From the NCBI GenBank assembly GCA_950295325.1, contig OX485806.1, positions 310,001 through 374,000 of the forward strand: a stretch of 64,000 nt of DNA, read 5' to 3'. This stretch comes from Polytrichum commune. Taxonomy: Eukaryota > Streptophyta > Polytrichopsida > Polytrichales > Polytrichaceae. The notes below the pieces were generated by a model, which worked only from the letters and a program-made list of their open reading frames with translations, was not told the origin of the DNA and made no database searches. Below are positions 13,612 through 25,089 of this stretch, piece after piece. Made by a program: the position numbers and the translations under genes. Every line of letters begins with the position of its first letter. Within the stretch, counting starts at the first letter, position 1.

Positions 13612-13899
13612 CACTCCACATATTGACACATGGTGTAATGCGAGGGTGTGGGTTGACTTCTTTGGTGGTTTGCATTAATGGCAAAACTGTGACTTGAGGG
13701 AGAAAAATGTGACAATAAGGACTGAGATTTGAACTATGAACATCATCCGTTCCCTAGGGTTTCAGGATATTAGAGAGTGAGTGACATTAGGGGGTTGATA
13801 TTATGGAATTTAGGGTGTACCATGAAATTGAGTTTGCACTTCTATGAATTCATCTTACCAAAGGAGTAATATGAAATTCCCAATAGATTAGTCCACCCG

Positions 13900-15591
13900 G
13901 GGATTCAGAGGGTCAACATGGGTCCGACCCGCCTCCCCCCCACCAGGCTCCCGGCACCCCCAGCAGCTTCCTGGGTTGTCTCCCACCTCGCACTTTTCCT
14001 AACGAAACTGGTCTCCAAATGTTGCCTTTATTGACACCCCGACGGCACACGTCTTCCTCGCCACCACGGTCTTCATATGCTCCCCGTCACGGCCGTCATC
14101 TCGACCCCCTGCTCCCCTCGTTCCATGCACCATCGAAGCAGAACGAGCATCCATCGTCGTACGAGCGTCAGCAGCTTGAGCTCTGGAATGTTCGGCCCAA
14201 TTGGTTGGTGAAAGAGAATAATGGTATGAGGCCAGTGCGGAGTTGGTGCCAGGAACGTCGGCCATGGTTGTGGATGTCACAGTTTCCAAAATTTGACGTT
14301 CTGGCCAATTCCGTGTACACGACTTCGACGAACAGGGGCGCTAGGGTTTTGGCTTTGGCTTTGTGAGGTGCGTGCTTTGTAATATTCTCCTCTCACTTTG
14401 GTTGCCTTCGCGTTTGACCTCTTTCCTGGCAAGTTCGTTCGCCTTTTTGACGCTGGTTTGACTTGGCACTTTCCACGAGCCGTGTGGGGTTTGAACCTTG
14501 GGGTTCTGAGGTTATGTGGAGGTAAGATCAATGAGCCTGTTTCTTTCTGGACGAACATGATCTGTTGTTCGTTGCTTTGTTCGCGCTTCCAAATTGCAGT
14601 GTTCTTCAGACAGGGTGTGGCGGATTCTTGTTGTTTGTGGCTTGGTTAAGTTGTGTTCAGATTCTCCGAAGAGCACCGAGGGAGGGAGGCCGTCGATAGC
14701 GGTAAGTAGCTGAATTGGCCAATTTGAAGTCCCAATTTAGAGGTGCGGAATATACGTTTGTGTGTGATCATCTCGGGTTCTCGCAAATCTTTGTATCTGC
14801 AAATTTCGATGTCGGGGAAGAGGTGGCTTGGGCTTGAAGCTCGTGATGCTCGGCCAGAGCTCGACGTGGCCCCGATGAGGAATTGCCCTTGGATGTTCAA
14901 CTTGCAGGGACACACATAATGTTCAGTTGTGAAGGATAGTATTTGTTTTCATACTGGATTGGCACAATTTTGTCCTTGATTATACTTCTTTGTTTCTACA
15001 ATTATGTTGTACATAGAGAGGGTGCTGTTTTAAGAAGTCAAAACATTCACTCTTTTCTAATTATCTACTTTAGTGGATCGTCTTAGCTCTCTCGATTTCT
15101 TTTGTGGAAATTGAGGACCTAATACACATCCTAGACGACAGTTTGCTCGAGTCGTCCCCTTACCTCCGGAGATGTAGGAGTAACTGAAGACTACGGTCCA
15201 CTGTTGGGAAGTGATGAAGTTAGTGGGGATGTCGGGGAAGGTGGCTTTTACCATGCTAATTGGTGTTGTGGATGGCCTCTGCTCAAATGGCTTGCCACAT
15301 TTATATATTTCTGCATGTTTGTTTGCTTTCCGTGTCATTCTCGTTCTTCATGGCTTCCTTTGCTTACTTAGGTTAAGTATGTAACCCTAAGATATCTGGA
15401 ATATCTATCTCTTTTGATTCGTGTCTGAAATACAATGCTTACAAGGTTATGTTATTGTTTTCACAGGATATTTAGAATTTATTAACGGGGACATCCTGCA
15501 TCCTGCAAACCGGCAGCTCATGCGCTTTGCCTCCTCCACACAAAGCTATAAGGACGTTGCACTTGTGAGTTTCTAAGAAGGGTACTTACAG
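13900..15591 (+). promoter_or_regulatory. Probable promoter and spliced 5' leader region of the ALIS gene
   Basis: Base composition rises in GC here compared with both flanks, as expected near a plant transcription start. Two strong 5' splice-site sequences are visible, GAG|GTAAGA at about 14521 and GCG|GTAAGT at about 14702. A pyrimidine-poor but usable 3' splice site, CTTACAG, ends at 15591, one base before the ALIS start codon. This suggests a leader intron of about 890 bp (14702-15591). Exact start site and leader exons cannot be fixed without transcripts. Confidence 0.4.
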
Positions 15592-15592
15592 G

Positions 15593-16964
15593 ATGAATGG
15601 GGCTAGCACCTCAGAGAATGGCGGAGAGTCGACGTTGCCCAAAAAGGAGTCGAAGCGACCTAAATACACCAAGTTTACACAACAGGAGCTGCCAGCATGC
15701 AAGCCCTTGCTCACCCCTGGGTGGGTGATGGCCACCTTCATGGTTGTGGGAATTATTTTCATTCCCATTGGCGCCATCACACTCCTTGCCTCAAATGGAG
15801 TGGTCGAAATTGTTCACAGGTAAGGGAGAGGAGGCTAAGACCAACACTTTCTAGTGAGCGCCCCTAATATTGAACTTTTTGTTTTCTGAAATTATTATTC
15901 TTCAACTCACATAGAAGATCCTGATCTTGCACAAGTTGAATCGGATCTTTTAAGGCTAATTTGAGTTAGTTATGAATTTTTAAAGCAAGGAGCATGTCGA
16001 TGCCTAATATCAACACTTAGTTGCAGGCAATGGCAATATAGATGACACATATTGTTGACACATACATAACCTAGAACCAACCCTCCAAAAGGCCTTAAAT
16101 GAAGTGGTCAATATTGTTCACAGGTATGACTCCGATTGTCTTCCAGCAAATTACACCACAAAAGAGGAGCGTGTGAGCTATATTCAAAATCCTCTTTTCA
16201 ACCACAACTGCAGTGTCACCCTCACTGTCCCCAAGAAAATGAAGCGTCCCGTTTATGTGTATTATGAACTTGATAATTTCTATCAAAATCATCGGCGATA
16301 CGTGAAGAGCAGGAGTGACCAGCAGCTTCGTGGGGACACAGTGTCTAACCTTGATTCATGCAAGCCCATCAACACTGTTAATGGTCAAAACATCGTTCCC
16401 TGTGGCCTCATTGCGTGGAGCTTGTTCAATGACACCTATGACTTCACTGTTTCGGGTGGTTCGACTGTACCAGTTAACAGCAAAGGGATTGCCTGGAACA
16501 GTGACATAAAGAGCAAGTTTAGCAGCAGTTTGACCCCAAAAAATTTCCCCAACAACAACCAGAACAGCACAATCCTCATTGGAGGAGCTGCGCTAAATGA
16601 AAGTGCTCCTCTCAGTGAGGATGAGGCTCTTATCGTATGGATGCGCACTGCTGCGCTGCCAAATTTTCGCAAGCTCTACGGTCGCATCGAACAGGATTTG
16701 GAAGCTAACCAGACAATATCTGTCAGCATTCGGAATGTTTACAACACCTACTCTTTCAAGGGGAGCAAGAAGCTGGTCCTGTCAACCACAAGCTGGATGG
16801 GAGGGAAAAACTCTTTCTTAGGGATTGCGTATTTGACAGTGGGATTGCTTTGTATGGCGCTTGCACTCTTGTTCTTTCTCATCCATCTTAAAAATCCTCG
16901 TCCTCTTGGAGATACTAGTTACCTTTCTTGGAACAAGAAGAATCCTGACCATTTGAGGAGTTAG
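15593..16964 (+). CDS. ALIS: ALA-interacting subunit (CDC50/LEM3 family), P4-ATPase flippase beta subunit
   Basis: Two coding exons, 15593-15819 and 16124-16964, joined by a GT-AG intron of 304 bp, give a 355-residue protein, close to the usual 350 for plant ALIS proteins. The intron splits an Arg codon (AG|G) in the conserved ...HRYD..C segment. Visible features are a cytosolic N-terminus, a first membrane segment at about residues 44-67, a large exoplasmic loop with paired cysteines and several Asn-X-Ser/Thr sites, a second membrane segment at about 308-331, and a short tail ending after a conserved YLSWN motif. Known family role: it binds aminophospholipid (P4) ATPases, allows their exit from the ER and supports phospholipid flipping. 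The ATG at 15593 is chosen because it gives the family N-terminus and immediately follows a splice acceptor. Confidence 0.95.
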
Positions 16965-18429
16965 GTCTTCGTTGGCTTTGATTCTGATGCTAGTGGCTAT
17001 AAGGGAGGCTCTGCACATATCTTGCTGTGACTGGCTGCCAACAAGTGGAGGTGCAATTACATCACGTAAAATGTGATGATGGGCAGAGTACATGTGTGGA
17101 AATCACCTCAACGTCTCCTCCATCCTTTCGAATTGATTTCTCCTCATACAGTATTTGTGGCATGAGAATCCTGCACACTGCTAGCTAACTTAAAGCTAGA
17201 TAAGCATCAAGTGGCACATGTGGCACAAAGTGCATGTACACAAGGCTCCCTTTCTCAGGGATTGAGCATCTTTACGCCAGTTTCCGACTTGTATGCATAT
17301 TTCTAGGCAAAGGGAACCCCTTAAAACAGAGAATCTCTGGGTAGTTGTTACATTTCAGCATGGGATTTAGTTCTCTTATCTTTTATTTCTCTTATACCTT
17401 TTACTAGGGCTCAAATCCTGGCCTATTTGTTCTTACTTCAGAGTGTAATACTTAAGTCTGTAGGCTGTGGGTTTTGGAACCTTGAAACTGTAAATTCAAG
17501 CCATAAACTTTACGTGTAAATTAGTGAGGCATGGAGTCTGCTACTGTTCTTATCAGGACATTATGTGAACTGGCAACTGTGATGCAATGAAGTGCCCCAA
17601 CATCTACCATTTTGGAAGCAATTCGCTATCATGATTGGACTGCCTTCCTGGTAAGAGTGCAAACTGAGGTCTGCCTAGTTGACTACAAGTTACATACTTC
17701 TCATTTATTAGTTCTGCTGAATCGTACATCCTTTTCAGGGCAGTTGATATTCATGGAGGGGGTTGAGTTTTCATTTTGTGAACTTTTTGGCAACTGAGTT
17801 CCCATCACCATCCTACTGCAGATTTTATTTGGAGATCGCCATATCAGATCTTGAGTTCCACTGCAATACCAACTTATCTTTGATTCATGCAGCATGCATT
17901 TTCAAGTTCTCTAGTGTTAAAACTTCAGGCAAGGTTATTATGGGATTTCTTTATAAGAAGTTCACCAACTGTCAATCTTTCAGCTGAGTGTCACTTGATA
18001 TTTTAATTATGGGTTAGCATGTGCCATGAAGTGGAAAAATCTACTGGCCAATCTAGCCCTAATAAATTAATGTGAAGGGTTTGATAAGCCTACCATACGA
18101 CCATTACATGCAGCACGAATACAAATATCTCTAATGAAGTGTAGCTGAAGTATGAGAAGTGGGTCACACACCTCAAGTTAAAACTTTGCAATCTTTGAAA
18201 TCTTTCCCTGGGTGTGAATTTGACCTACCTATTGAAGTTCAAAAAGAAGAAAAGGCTGGAAGTTTGCATCTCTGTATTATCATAGCAAGGTTTAGATACT
18301 CGGACCTGTAGGTCATGGGTACACCAAACGCCTGCTGTGCCAACTCTGATGGAGTGTGTTTTTTTGACATGTATTTAAGTTTTTGCAAGTTTTTGACATT
18401 TGACATGCAATGACTTGCACAAAAATAAA

Positions 18430-18600
18430 GATGCACAACAATTGACACGCACGATTTAGAATTTGACATGTAGTGTGACTTGTGAAGGAAAAAACCACAT
18501 GTCAATTGACACTTTAAAAATTGAAATGACACATACTACTAGGCAGGTGACATTGAGGTGACAATATAGAAGAAAATGTAGATGTCAATTGACATTCATT
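18430..18600. repeat. Cluster of TGTCAATTGACA palindromes
   Basis: The perfect 12-bp palindrome occurs at 18500-18511 and 18583-18594, with a related half near 18440. Additional TTGACAT half sites lie just upstream. These resemble W-box cores, but they are probably remnants of a small repeat; no gene is adjacent. Confidence 0.5.
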
Positions 18601-19119
18601 TTTGTTTTTGAAAACGTCACGTAACACTTTGAATTTGAAGTTGAATGTCAATAAAATTTGTCAAACTTGCACACTGCTCTCATGCGGACAATATTATCTT
18701 CAAAAAATGTCCAATCATATAATACTAAGACACATTGCTTGCCAAAAGACAACATAGGAATGATTTGATAATCCTCAGATAGTTATTTTTAGTTTGACAT
18801 CGCGGAAAAGCAAAGCAAGCTCTTCTTTATTGATTGACAAGTGAGTCTTTGAGTCTCCAAAAATTAAAGTGCTTTTCTATTTGCAAAGCATGTCATCCCC
18901 ATTGTCAGCCATTGTTAGCTCTTGTTGGTTAACATACCACATGATTCTGGTCACATTACTCTGTCCTAACTTATGATTTGGTGTGAGGAATGGAGATTTA
19001 GACATGTTTCAAGCTTTACCGACACGTTAAACGTGTACTGTAGTCAATGTGGACCACGATTTAGAGTTATGTTATGCTAATTGATGAAGTGATATTTGTT
19101 TGGTGTAAAACAAATGGTA

Positions 19120-19945
19120 TCATGTGGGTTACCATTTGGAGTTCCTCTTTGTTACAACTTTCTTTTATTTAAATTACCATTATATATCAAGTCAACTCAT
19201 GTTCTTTGATGTGGATACTCCACTAAACATATGATTCAATGTGACATTAGAATTGATGTGTCATGTTGAATAGAGTGGTCTTTGCGATTGCAAGACAAGT
19301 CACTGTGGATTGATGATGCACAATGTGGGTGATAGTAAATTAGGTGGTTAGTGTAGCTATTTAGAGTACACGCACCTATAACCAATCACTTAAGAGAATC
19401 TATGCCAAATTTGGAGAAGTATTAGGTGGTGCAATTTTTTCCCATGTAGGAAGATAGAAATTAAGAGACTACAAAAAAAATCGTCATTTAATTCTTTAAA
19501 TTAAATTTACTATGAATTTCTGAAGCCAAAAGTTGGCCTACATATATTACTAATGTCTAGAGTTTGCCATAACCGCTCATTTTAACCACTCATTCCTCCA
19601 CACTTTAGCACTCAAAACCAAGTAATGTGTCATGGACTGTTGGTTCCAGGCCGATTGAAATTCAATCCAACCTTATCAAAATTGCAATACCCTATAGATT
19701 ACCAACAGGGTCCTGATGAAAAATAGGCACCTCTACTATATGTTATCAAGGTGGAAAGGGAAATTCTTAATAAAACTTATAGTAATGTGTAGTTCCAAAT
19801 GGTAACCCATACTAGTACTAATTAAAAATATGTGTGGTTTTGCAACACGTGTTATGTAGAATATCATAGAGCACCAGTGAAAAATCACACTCTCAGGATA
19901 ATGTTACAGCACCACATGACTCTAAATGGTAATCCACACTAATTT
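19120..19945. mobile_element. GTGTGGGTTACC-family element with inverted ends
   Basis: The left part reads GTGGGTTACCATTTGGAGTT. The inverted form of the same sequence appears near 19795-19835 and again near 19905-19945. The same ends bound segments at 29.5-30.0 kb and 35.3-35.7 kb. No open frame of interest lies inside. It is probably a MITE-like family with diverged and nested copies. Confidence 0.45.
19570..19740 (-). repeat. Dispersed repeat, inverted partner of 8195-8345
   Basis: It shares boxes with the 8.2 kb copy in reverse orientation, including CATAACCGCTCATT, GAAATTCAATCCAACCTTAT and AGGCACCTC, with extensive divergence. Confidence 0.5.
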
Positions 19946-20677
19946 CACATTTTAGTGTCAAGACAAGTTGCATGAAAGGAGGTTTACAGTCTAATTAGGA
20001 AGACCAACATGACCCACAATTTGGAAACTCAAAACTAATAAATTCAGTACAATAGTTTTGTCACTGAGCAGTTACAAGTCACCACAAGTACACACAAGAA
20101 GAGTGGAGATCAACCTTCTGGATGAAAGACCATTTCAGCTTCTAAAAAATAAAAGAGTGTCAAGGGAGAGAAGTTTGGACTCTTCTGAGTATAGGGTAAA
20201 TGCCATCATCTTAGTTTTGAATTCCACTCAGATGTACCATGACATTCTCATGCTGTCCTTGAATTTGAGACACAAACCCTGGTTCCGGGAAGAAAAAAAT
20301 TGTATCAAAATTATGCCACTATGTGAAACCTGGGCATGTTACCCAAGCGGTAACGTTTCAGATTACTACCTGACTAATATATATACATGGAATTTGAGTA
20401 CTTTCCAATGTGCTCCAAAAACAGGTACACAGCAAAAGCTTCAGATAGTTTTGCTCTTGAGCCACTTTCATAATTGCGTTCTCTCTACCTACTTTTTCAC
20501 TACCTCTGGGATGGATGGTGTTTTGTTTCCAGACAACCTCGGACAAAATCACACAGATCTCATCATCTCACTCCACCCACACGTAGCAATTTGTCTCTCA
20601 ACAAAACTCACAATTGTGAGCTTGGTGGATGTAAAAAATTAGAAATGTTGTCAAATCGCAAGTTAGATAGCTATAAA

Positions 20678-23600
20678 TCACTCTGCAGCCCCACTACCCT
20701 CTTTTTGGTCGCCAAAAATGCGCCGGCGAAAATCCTCCACCATCCTTGGAAGCCCATCTTTCAAGGCGACCTTAGGTTCCCACCCGAGTAATTCCTTTGC
20801 TTTTGAGATGTCAGGCTTCCTCATGTGCGGGTCGTCTGCTGTGTTGGCACGGTGCTCAATCTTCGCTTTTGGGTCAACTACTTTCTTTACCACCTGCACA
20901 GGTCAAACAAGTCTTAATATGAAGCAATCCTGATGTTTGCGTTGTCTATGACCATTATGGCTCAGACAAACAAAATACATTCAATGTTTGAAGAATGCAG
21001 CCGGCACTGTAGCATCTCGAAGGTAGACAGGTCACTTCTGTACAGGTATAATGAGAGAATGAGTGATCCTAATATTCGTATTGTTGAAATAGCAATTTAT
21101 TCATCTATGACCATTATGTCAAGACACACAAAAAGATGACAATGTTTGAAGACGCAACCGACAGCACAAGATTTCAGAGGCAGATGGCTCACTTCTGCAA
21201 GCTCCAACATGGTGAATTCACCAGGGTTTCCAAGGTTGAATGGCCCGACGTGCTCACCCTCCATTAGTCGCACTAGACCTTCAACCTGCCACCCAACCCC
21301 CAACAACCAATGGTTTGAGCTTAATTTTCACCAATTATGAGCCTGAAAAGAAAAGAAGAAAAGTAGAAACTAACCCTTTGAGGATTACAGTTATGTTGGG
21401 TGGAAGCAGACTATCTAGTGACCTCAATGCCATTAATTTCTTAGTTAGAACCATAGAACTACTCTACAGCAACATCTATGCCACCCAACTAGACACCAAT
21501 TTGAAGGATCTAAAGACCCACCAAATCAGACACATATTGAAAGGACCTTGTCTGCTTTCCATCACCATAGACAGTCATTGGCTCCTTTCGTAGCGCCTGC
21601 AACAAGTGGTGCAACATTTCAGAAATCCCTGGATACAAAATTCTTACAGAAAACTTCTTAGAGAAGAGAAAGCTTCTTCACAAGCATATGTTGACAACTT
21701 TTGCATACTCAACTAATACACTTTTGAACTAACCTGGGCAACAAAGTTGCTGACGACACGACCATCATCAATACACATTCTTGGGCCATAAGTGTTGAAG
21801 ATGCGAGCGATTCGGACCTGCAGAAAATGTTTCATCAGCATTTCCACGTAGATCAGTGGAGTAAGTCCATCAGAGATGCCAATAATTTAGATACCAATGT
21901 TCTCCAGAGAACGATTTCTTGTAGCTGTCATCTTACACAAACAGGAAAATTAGCCCGTGAGAGAATGGATGCACAAGATTTCTCTCACAGGCAAACATGC
22001 ATTGCCAGAGTTATCCTCTAACTCGACATGACTTTTAGTTGGGAGTTGATCGTTTTGCATACAACACCTTCCATGTTCAGTAAGTTTTGCAACGCATGCT
22101 TACTTGGAGGTAGTGGAGAGGTTTGAACAAAGAAAGCTCTATATGAGTTCATTGAGGGTCAAACTCACAATGGCATGCCAAGAGGTGCTAAAATGAGTTT
22201 CGCCCTCAATGAACAAATTTGAAATAGCTTGCTCTTTGTTCAAATACAAGCACTACCTCTGAGCATGCACCACAAGTGGGCAGAAAATATTGATACTGAA
22301 TGGAAAGTCATAGGGGGAATAATCATGACGAGAAGCCCCTTTCAGTTATAAGGGCAACTCTTTTGAGCTCATGATCCTCCATAGACACTGATTTTACACT
22401 GGAGATAGTGTGGAAGATTAAATAAACAACATTCTATATCAGTTCACTAAGGGTCAAACTCATTTTGGCATGCATCACAAGTGGAAAAACATTATTTAAA
22501 CCCTCTTGTTATAATCCTTTTCTTTAAAGGATAACTCTGATGCTAGATAAAAATGTACCTGAACTTGGTCACCTCGGTGATAATCCATAGTCAAAGTCTC
22601 GGCTGTGCGCTTTCCCTCATCGTAACAACTCCTCACACCTGCAGGTATAACGATCCCCGGATCAACTTCCATAGTCTTCACCTTTCTTGCAGGCACAAAT
22701 TTGCAATCTTTGCACATACTGAGAATGAGAGATGGAAGAAAGAAAGATTACATACCAATAGGGTTAACATTCCCCCAGTATGTCTCCTTCTGAGGATGCT
22801 CCAGTGGGTCTCCATAAACCTCACTCGTACTAGTCAACAAGAACCTCGCACCAACTCTCTTTGCCAGCCCCAGCATGTTCAAAGTGCCCATCACATTGGT
22901 CTTGTGCTCAAGTGGTCAAGGCGCCAATAACAATGAAACTAGGTTGTAAACATCTTCAAAGAAACACATGACTCGTAGCTCCAGAGTAAAAATGGACGCA
23001 AATTAACCTCCAATGTGTCAATAGAGGCTGCAGGGTTATACTTGTGAGTTGCAGTTTAAGAGCCCAGAGTGTTAGCTTCACCACATCTTGAAGCCCACAA
23101 TCTCAGCCCTTTGTTTTCTCCGGCTAGGACGGACACATTCCAGACTTTGAACAGAGTCAGGCACATGAAAGAAAAAATGAAATGCCTCACGTTCCCCCAT
23201 GTACAGGTTCTTGAAAGACTCACATCCTAGAAGACAGGAAGACAGTACTCTTCACAGTCTCCCAATTCTGACCTGCAAAAGCTCTCCAGTGATGCACGTA
23301 GGGAACAGGGAACTGCTTTTTATGAGCATCGAAATCAAGGAAATTTAGGGTTTTAAAAAGAAAGAAAGAGGATGCGATTGCCTTGACAGGGTTGTGCACA
23401 TCTATAAGCCCACTATCTAAGCCCTCTTTGTTACTACGGCCAACACAGACACATTGCAACCTTTGAACATTTTCAGAAACATGAAAGATAGAATATGAAG
23501 CCTCACATTCTTCCATGTACAGGTTCTTGAGAAATGCAGCTGCACACATCTTGGAAGACAGAAAGACAAGACTCTTAACAGTCTCGCAGTTCTGGATTGC

Positions 23601-25072
23601 AAAACCTCTGAGGGGAATGAGGAGAAGGAAAGAAGAGAGCATACAATTGGCTTGACAAGATCGTGCACATCTATAAGCCCACAAACAAAGCCCTCTTGTT
23701 TTCCAGCCAGCACAAAGGCATTGCAACTTTTAAGCAGATTCAGAAACATCAAACAAACATATTAACAAAGAATTTGCGCTTGCAACAACTTGATGTATCT
23801 TGGAAGACCAAAAGACAAGACACTTCACAATTCTCAATTGTGCAACCTCTCAAGTGACAAGGAATTGCGGAAGAATGGAAGGAAAGGAAAGAAGAGAGGC
23901 CATGATGGTCTTGACAGGGTTCATGGACATCTCTAAGCCTAAAATCTAAGCCCTCTTGTTAACCTCGGTCAGCATATACACATTGCAACCTTTAAGCACA
24001 CTCGGAAACATGAAAGAAAGAATGTAAAGCCTCACATTCTTCCATGTACACGTTCTTGAGACATCTTGGAAGAAAGAAAGACAAGACTCTGGACAGTCTT
24101 GAAATTCTGAGTTGCAAAACCTCTCAAGTGAGAGAATTGAAGAAAAGGAAAGAAGAGAAGATATGATTGCCTTGACATGATCTTGAAGCCACATTTAAGC
24201 CCACAACCTAAGGCCTCTTTCTTAGCACATACACAACCTTTGAGCAGATTCAGAAACCTGGAACAAACGAACCAAACAAACACTGTGCGCTTGCAACAAA
24301 CTCGGGTGCATCTTGGAAGACCAAAAGACCAAGACTCTCGACAGTTTCCCAATTCTCAATTGCACAACCTCTCAAGTGGCAAAGAACTGCTAGAGTATTG
24401 AAAAAAGGAAAGAAGAAAGGATATGATGGTCTTGACAGGGTTATGCTTGTAATGCACAGGCGATGCAGGGCAAGCGAGATGGTAGATCTGGTCGACCTCC
24501 AAGAGCAGGGGCTCCACAACGTCATGGCGGATGAGCTCGAACCGATGGTTACCAAAGTGATGCTTCACATTCTCTTTCCTCCCAGTGAACAGATTATCCA
24601 CCACAATGACATGGTCACCTCTAGCCATGAGCTTGTCCACAAGATGGCTGCCAACGAACCCCGCACCTCCTGTCACCACGATCCGCAACGGCTTGCGCTT
24701 CAACCCTAGGGGCATCTTGGCACCAGAATTATGCATCATTGCCATGGTGGATCGCTCCATGAGCTCCGAGTGCTGCGATGTGTCCAAGTCTTGTTGGAGG
24801 TTTGTGAGGGTTCTGTCCTGTTGATGAGGATGATCCAGAGGTGAAGTACGCTGTGAGAAGGTGAATTCGGGTTGCAAGTAGAAGAAGAAGCTGGCCATGG
24901 CCATGCCTACCAGGATGAACATAAGACGTTGCTCTTTGAGGAGATAGTCCAGTGGCCGTGGCCAGTGTTTGTGTGAGGGTTTAGGTGAGTAGCTCTCTGT
25001 ATCTTCCTCCATCGCTAGCACTGGGGCTCCTCCGCCATCGTGCCTCCGGTGGTTCACCAACATCCTCAACAT
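20678..25072 (-). CDS. UXS: UDP-glucuronate decarboxylase (UDP-xylose synthase), membrane-anchored type
   Basis: Seven coding exons on the - strand: 24425-25072, 22756-22903, 22559-22638, 21734-21817, 21522-21596, 21193-21285 and 20678-20893. They join in frame to 447 residues, like Golgi-type plant UXS proteins. Visible features are a basic N-terminal cytosolic stretch, one membrane segment at about residues 50-66, a variable stem, then the SDR/Rossmann domain with GGAGFVG at 135-141 and the catalytic YxxxK as Y271-K275 in SCYDEGKR. The enzyme converts UDP-glucuronate to UDP-xylose with bound NAD+, supplying xylan and other wall polymers. Intron 1 is AT-AC (U12 type); the other five are GT-AG with TGCAG-type acceptors. 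The ATG at 25072 is the first in frame after a stop; a second ATG lies three codons on. Confidence 0.95.
22007..22538. mobile_element. AGAGTTATCCT-TIR element in a UXS intron
   Basis: Inside the intron between exons 3 and 4, the ends read AGAGTTATCCTCTAAC and ...AAAGGATAACTCT, an inverted pair. Internal phrases such as AGGTGCTAAAATGAGTTT and TGGAGGTAGTG match, in part inverted, the elements at 54.77 and 60.11 kb. At about 530 bp it is longer than those and looks composite. No clear target duplication. Confidence 0.55.
22904..24424 (-). other. U12-type AT-AC intron of UXS (intron 1)
   Basis: On the - strand exon 1 ends ...AAG ACC ATC and the intron starts ATATCCTTT, a perfect U12 5' splice site. 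It ends ...CGCCTTGACCACTTGAGCAC, giving a CCTTGAC branch site whose adenosine (22916) lies 12 nt from the terminal AC. Exon 2 then starts AAG ACC AAT GTG. Joining at these positions yields the uninterrupted conserved KTI-KTNVMGT stretch of UXS. There is no usable GT near the exon 1 end that would do so. Length is 1521 bp. Confidence 0.92.
23060..24424. repeat. Tandem array of about 260-bp units inside UXS intron 1
   Basis: Anchors resembling CTTGACAGGGTT recur at about 23382, 23651, 23910 and 24171, and in the exon itself at 24431. Spacing is about 259-269 bp, with one more diverged unit from about 23.06 kb. Each unit also carries the boxes TAAGCCCACAATCTAAGCCCTC, CATTGCAACCTTTGAGCAGA, CACATTCTTCCATGTACAGG and ACAATCTCTCAAGTG-like text, all diverged. 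The unit includes the last bases of exon 1, so the duplication crossed the exon-intron border. Confidence 0.85.
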
Positions 25073-25089
25073 TTCGATCGAACTAGCTC

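Larger units (their letters stand above)
16965..20650. other. ALIS 3' flank and intergenic repeats
   Basis: The first few hundred bases are presumably 3' UTR, though no clear polyadenylation signal can be assigned. Further on there is no recognisable coding sequence. The stretch holds a TTGACA-rich block at 18.35-18.66 kb with repeated TGTCAATTGACA palindromes, and repeat families shared with 8.2, 29.5 and 35.3 kb. Confidence 0.5.

Noticed and set aside
14019-14366. 115-codon + frame and overlapping 96-codon - frame in GC-richer DNA
   Set aside because: Both arise in the GC-rich leader region of ALIS; neither shows a domain, and long antiparallel open frames are expected there.
24356-24424. 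Extension of UXS exon 1 beyond the ATC codon to a cryptic GT donor
   Set aside because: It adds a Phe/Leu/Ser-rich tail not present in the UXS family and breaks KTI-KTNVMGT, whereas the AT-AC junction joins it perfectly.
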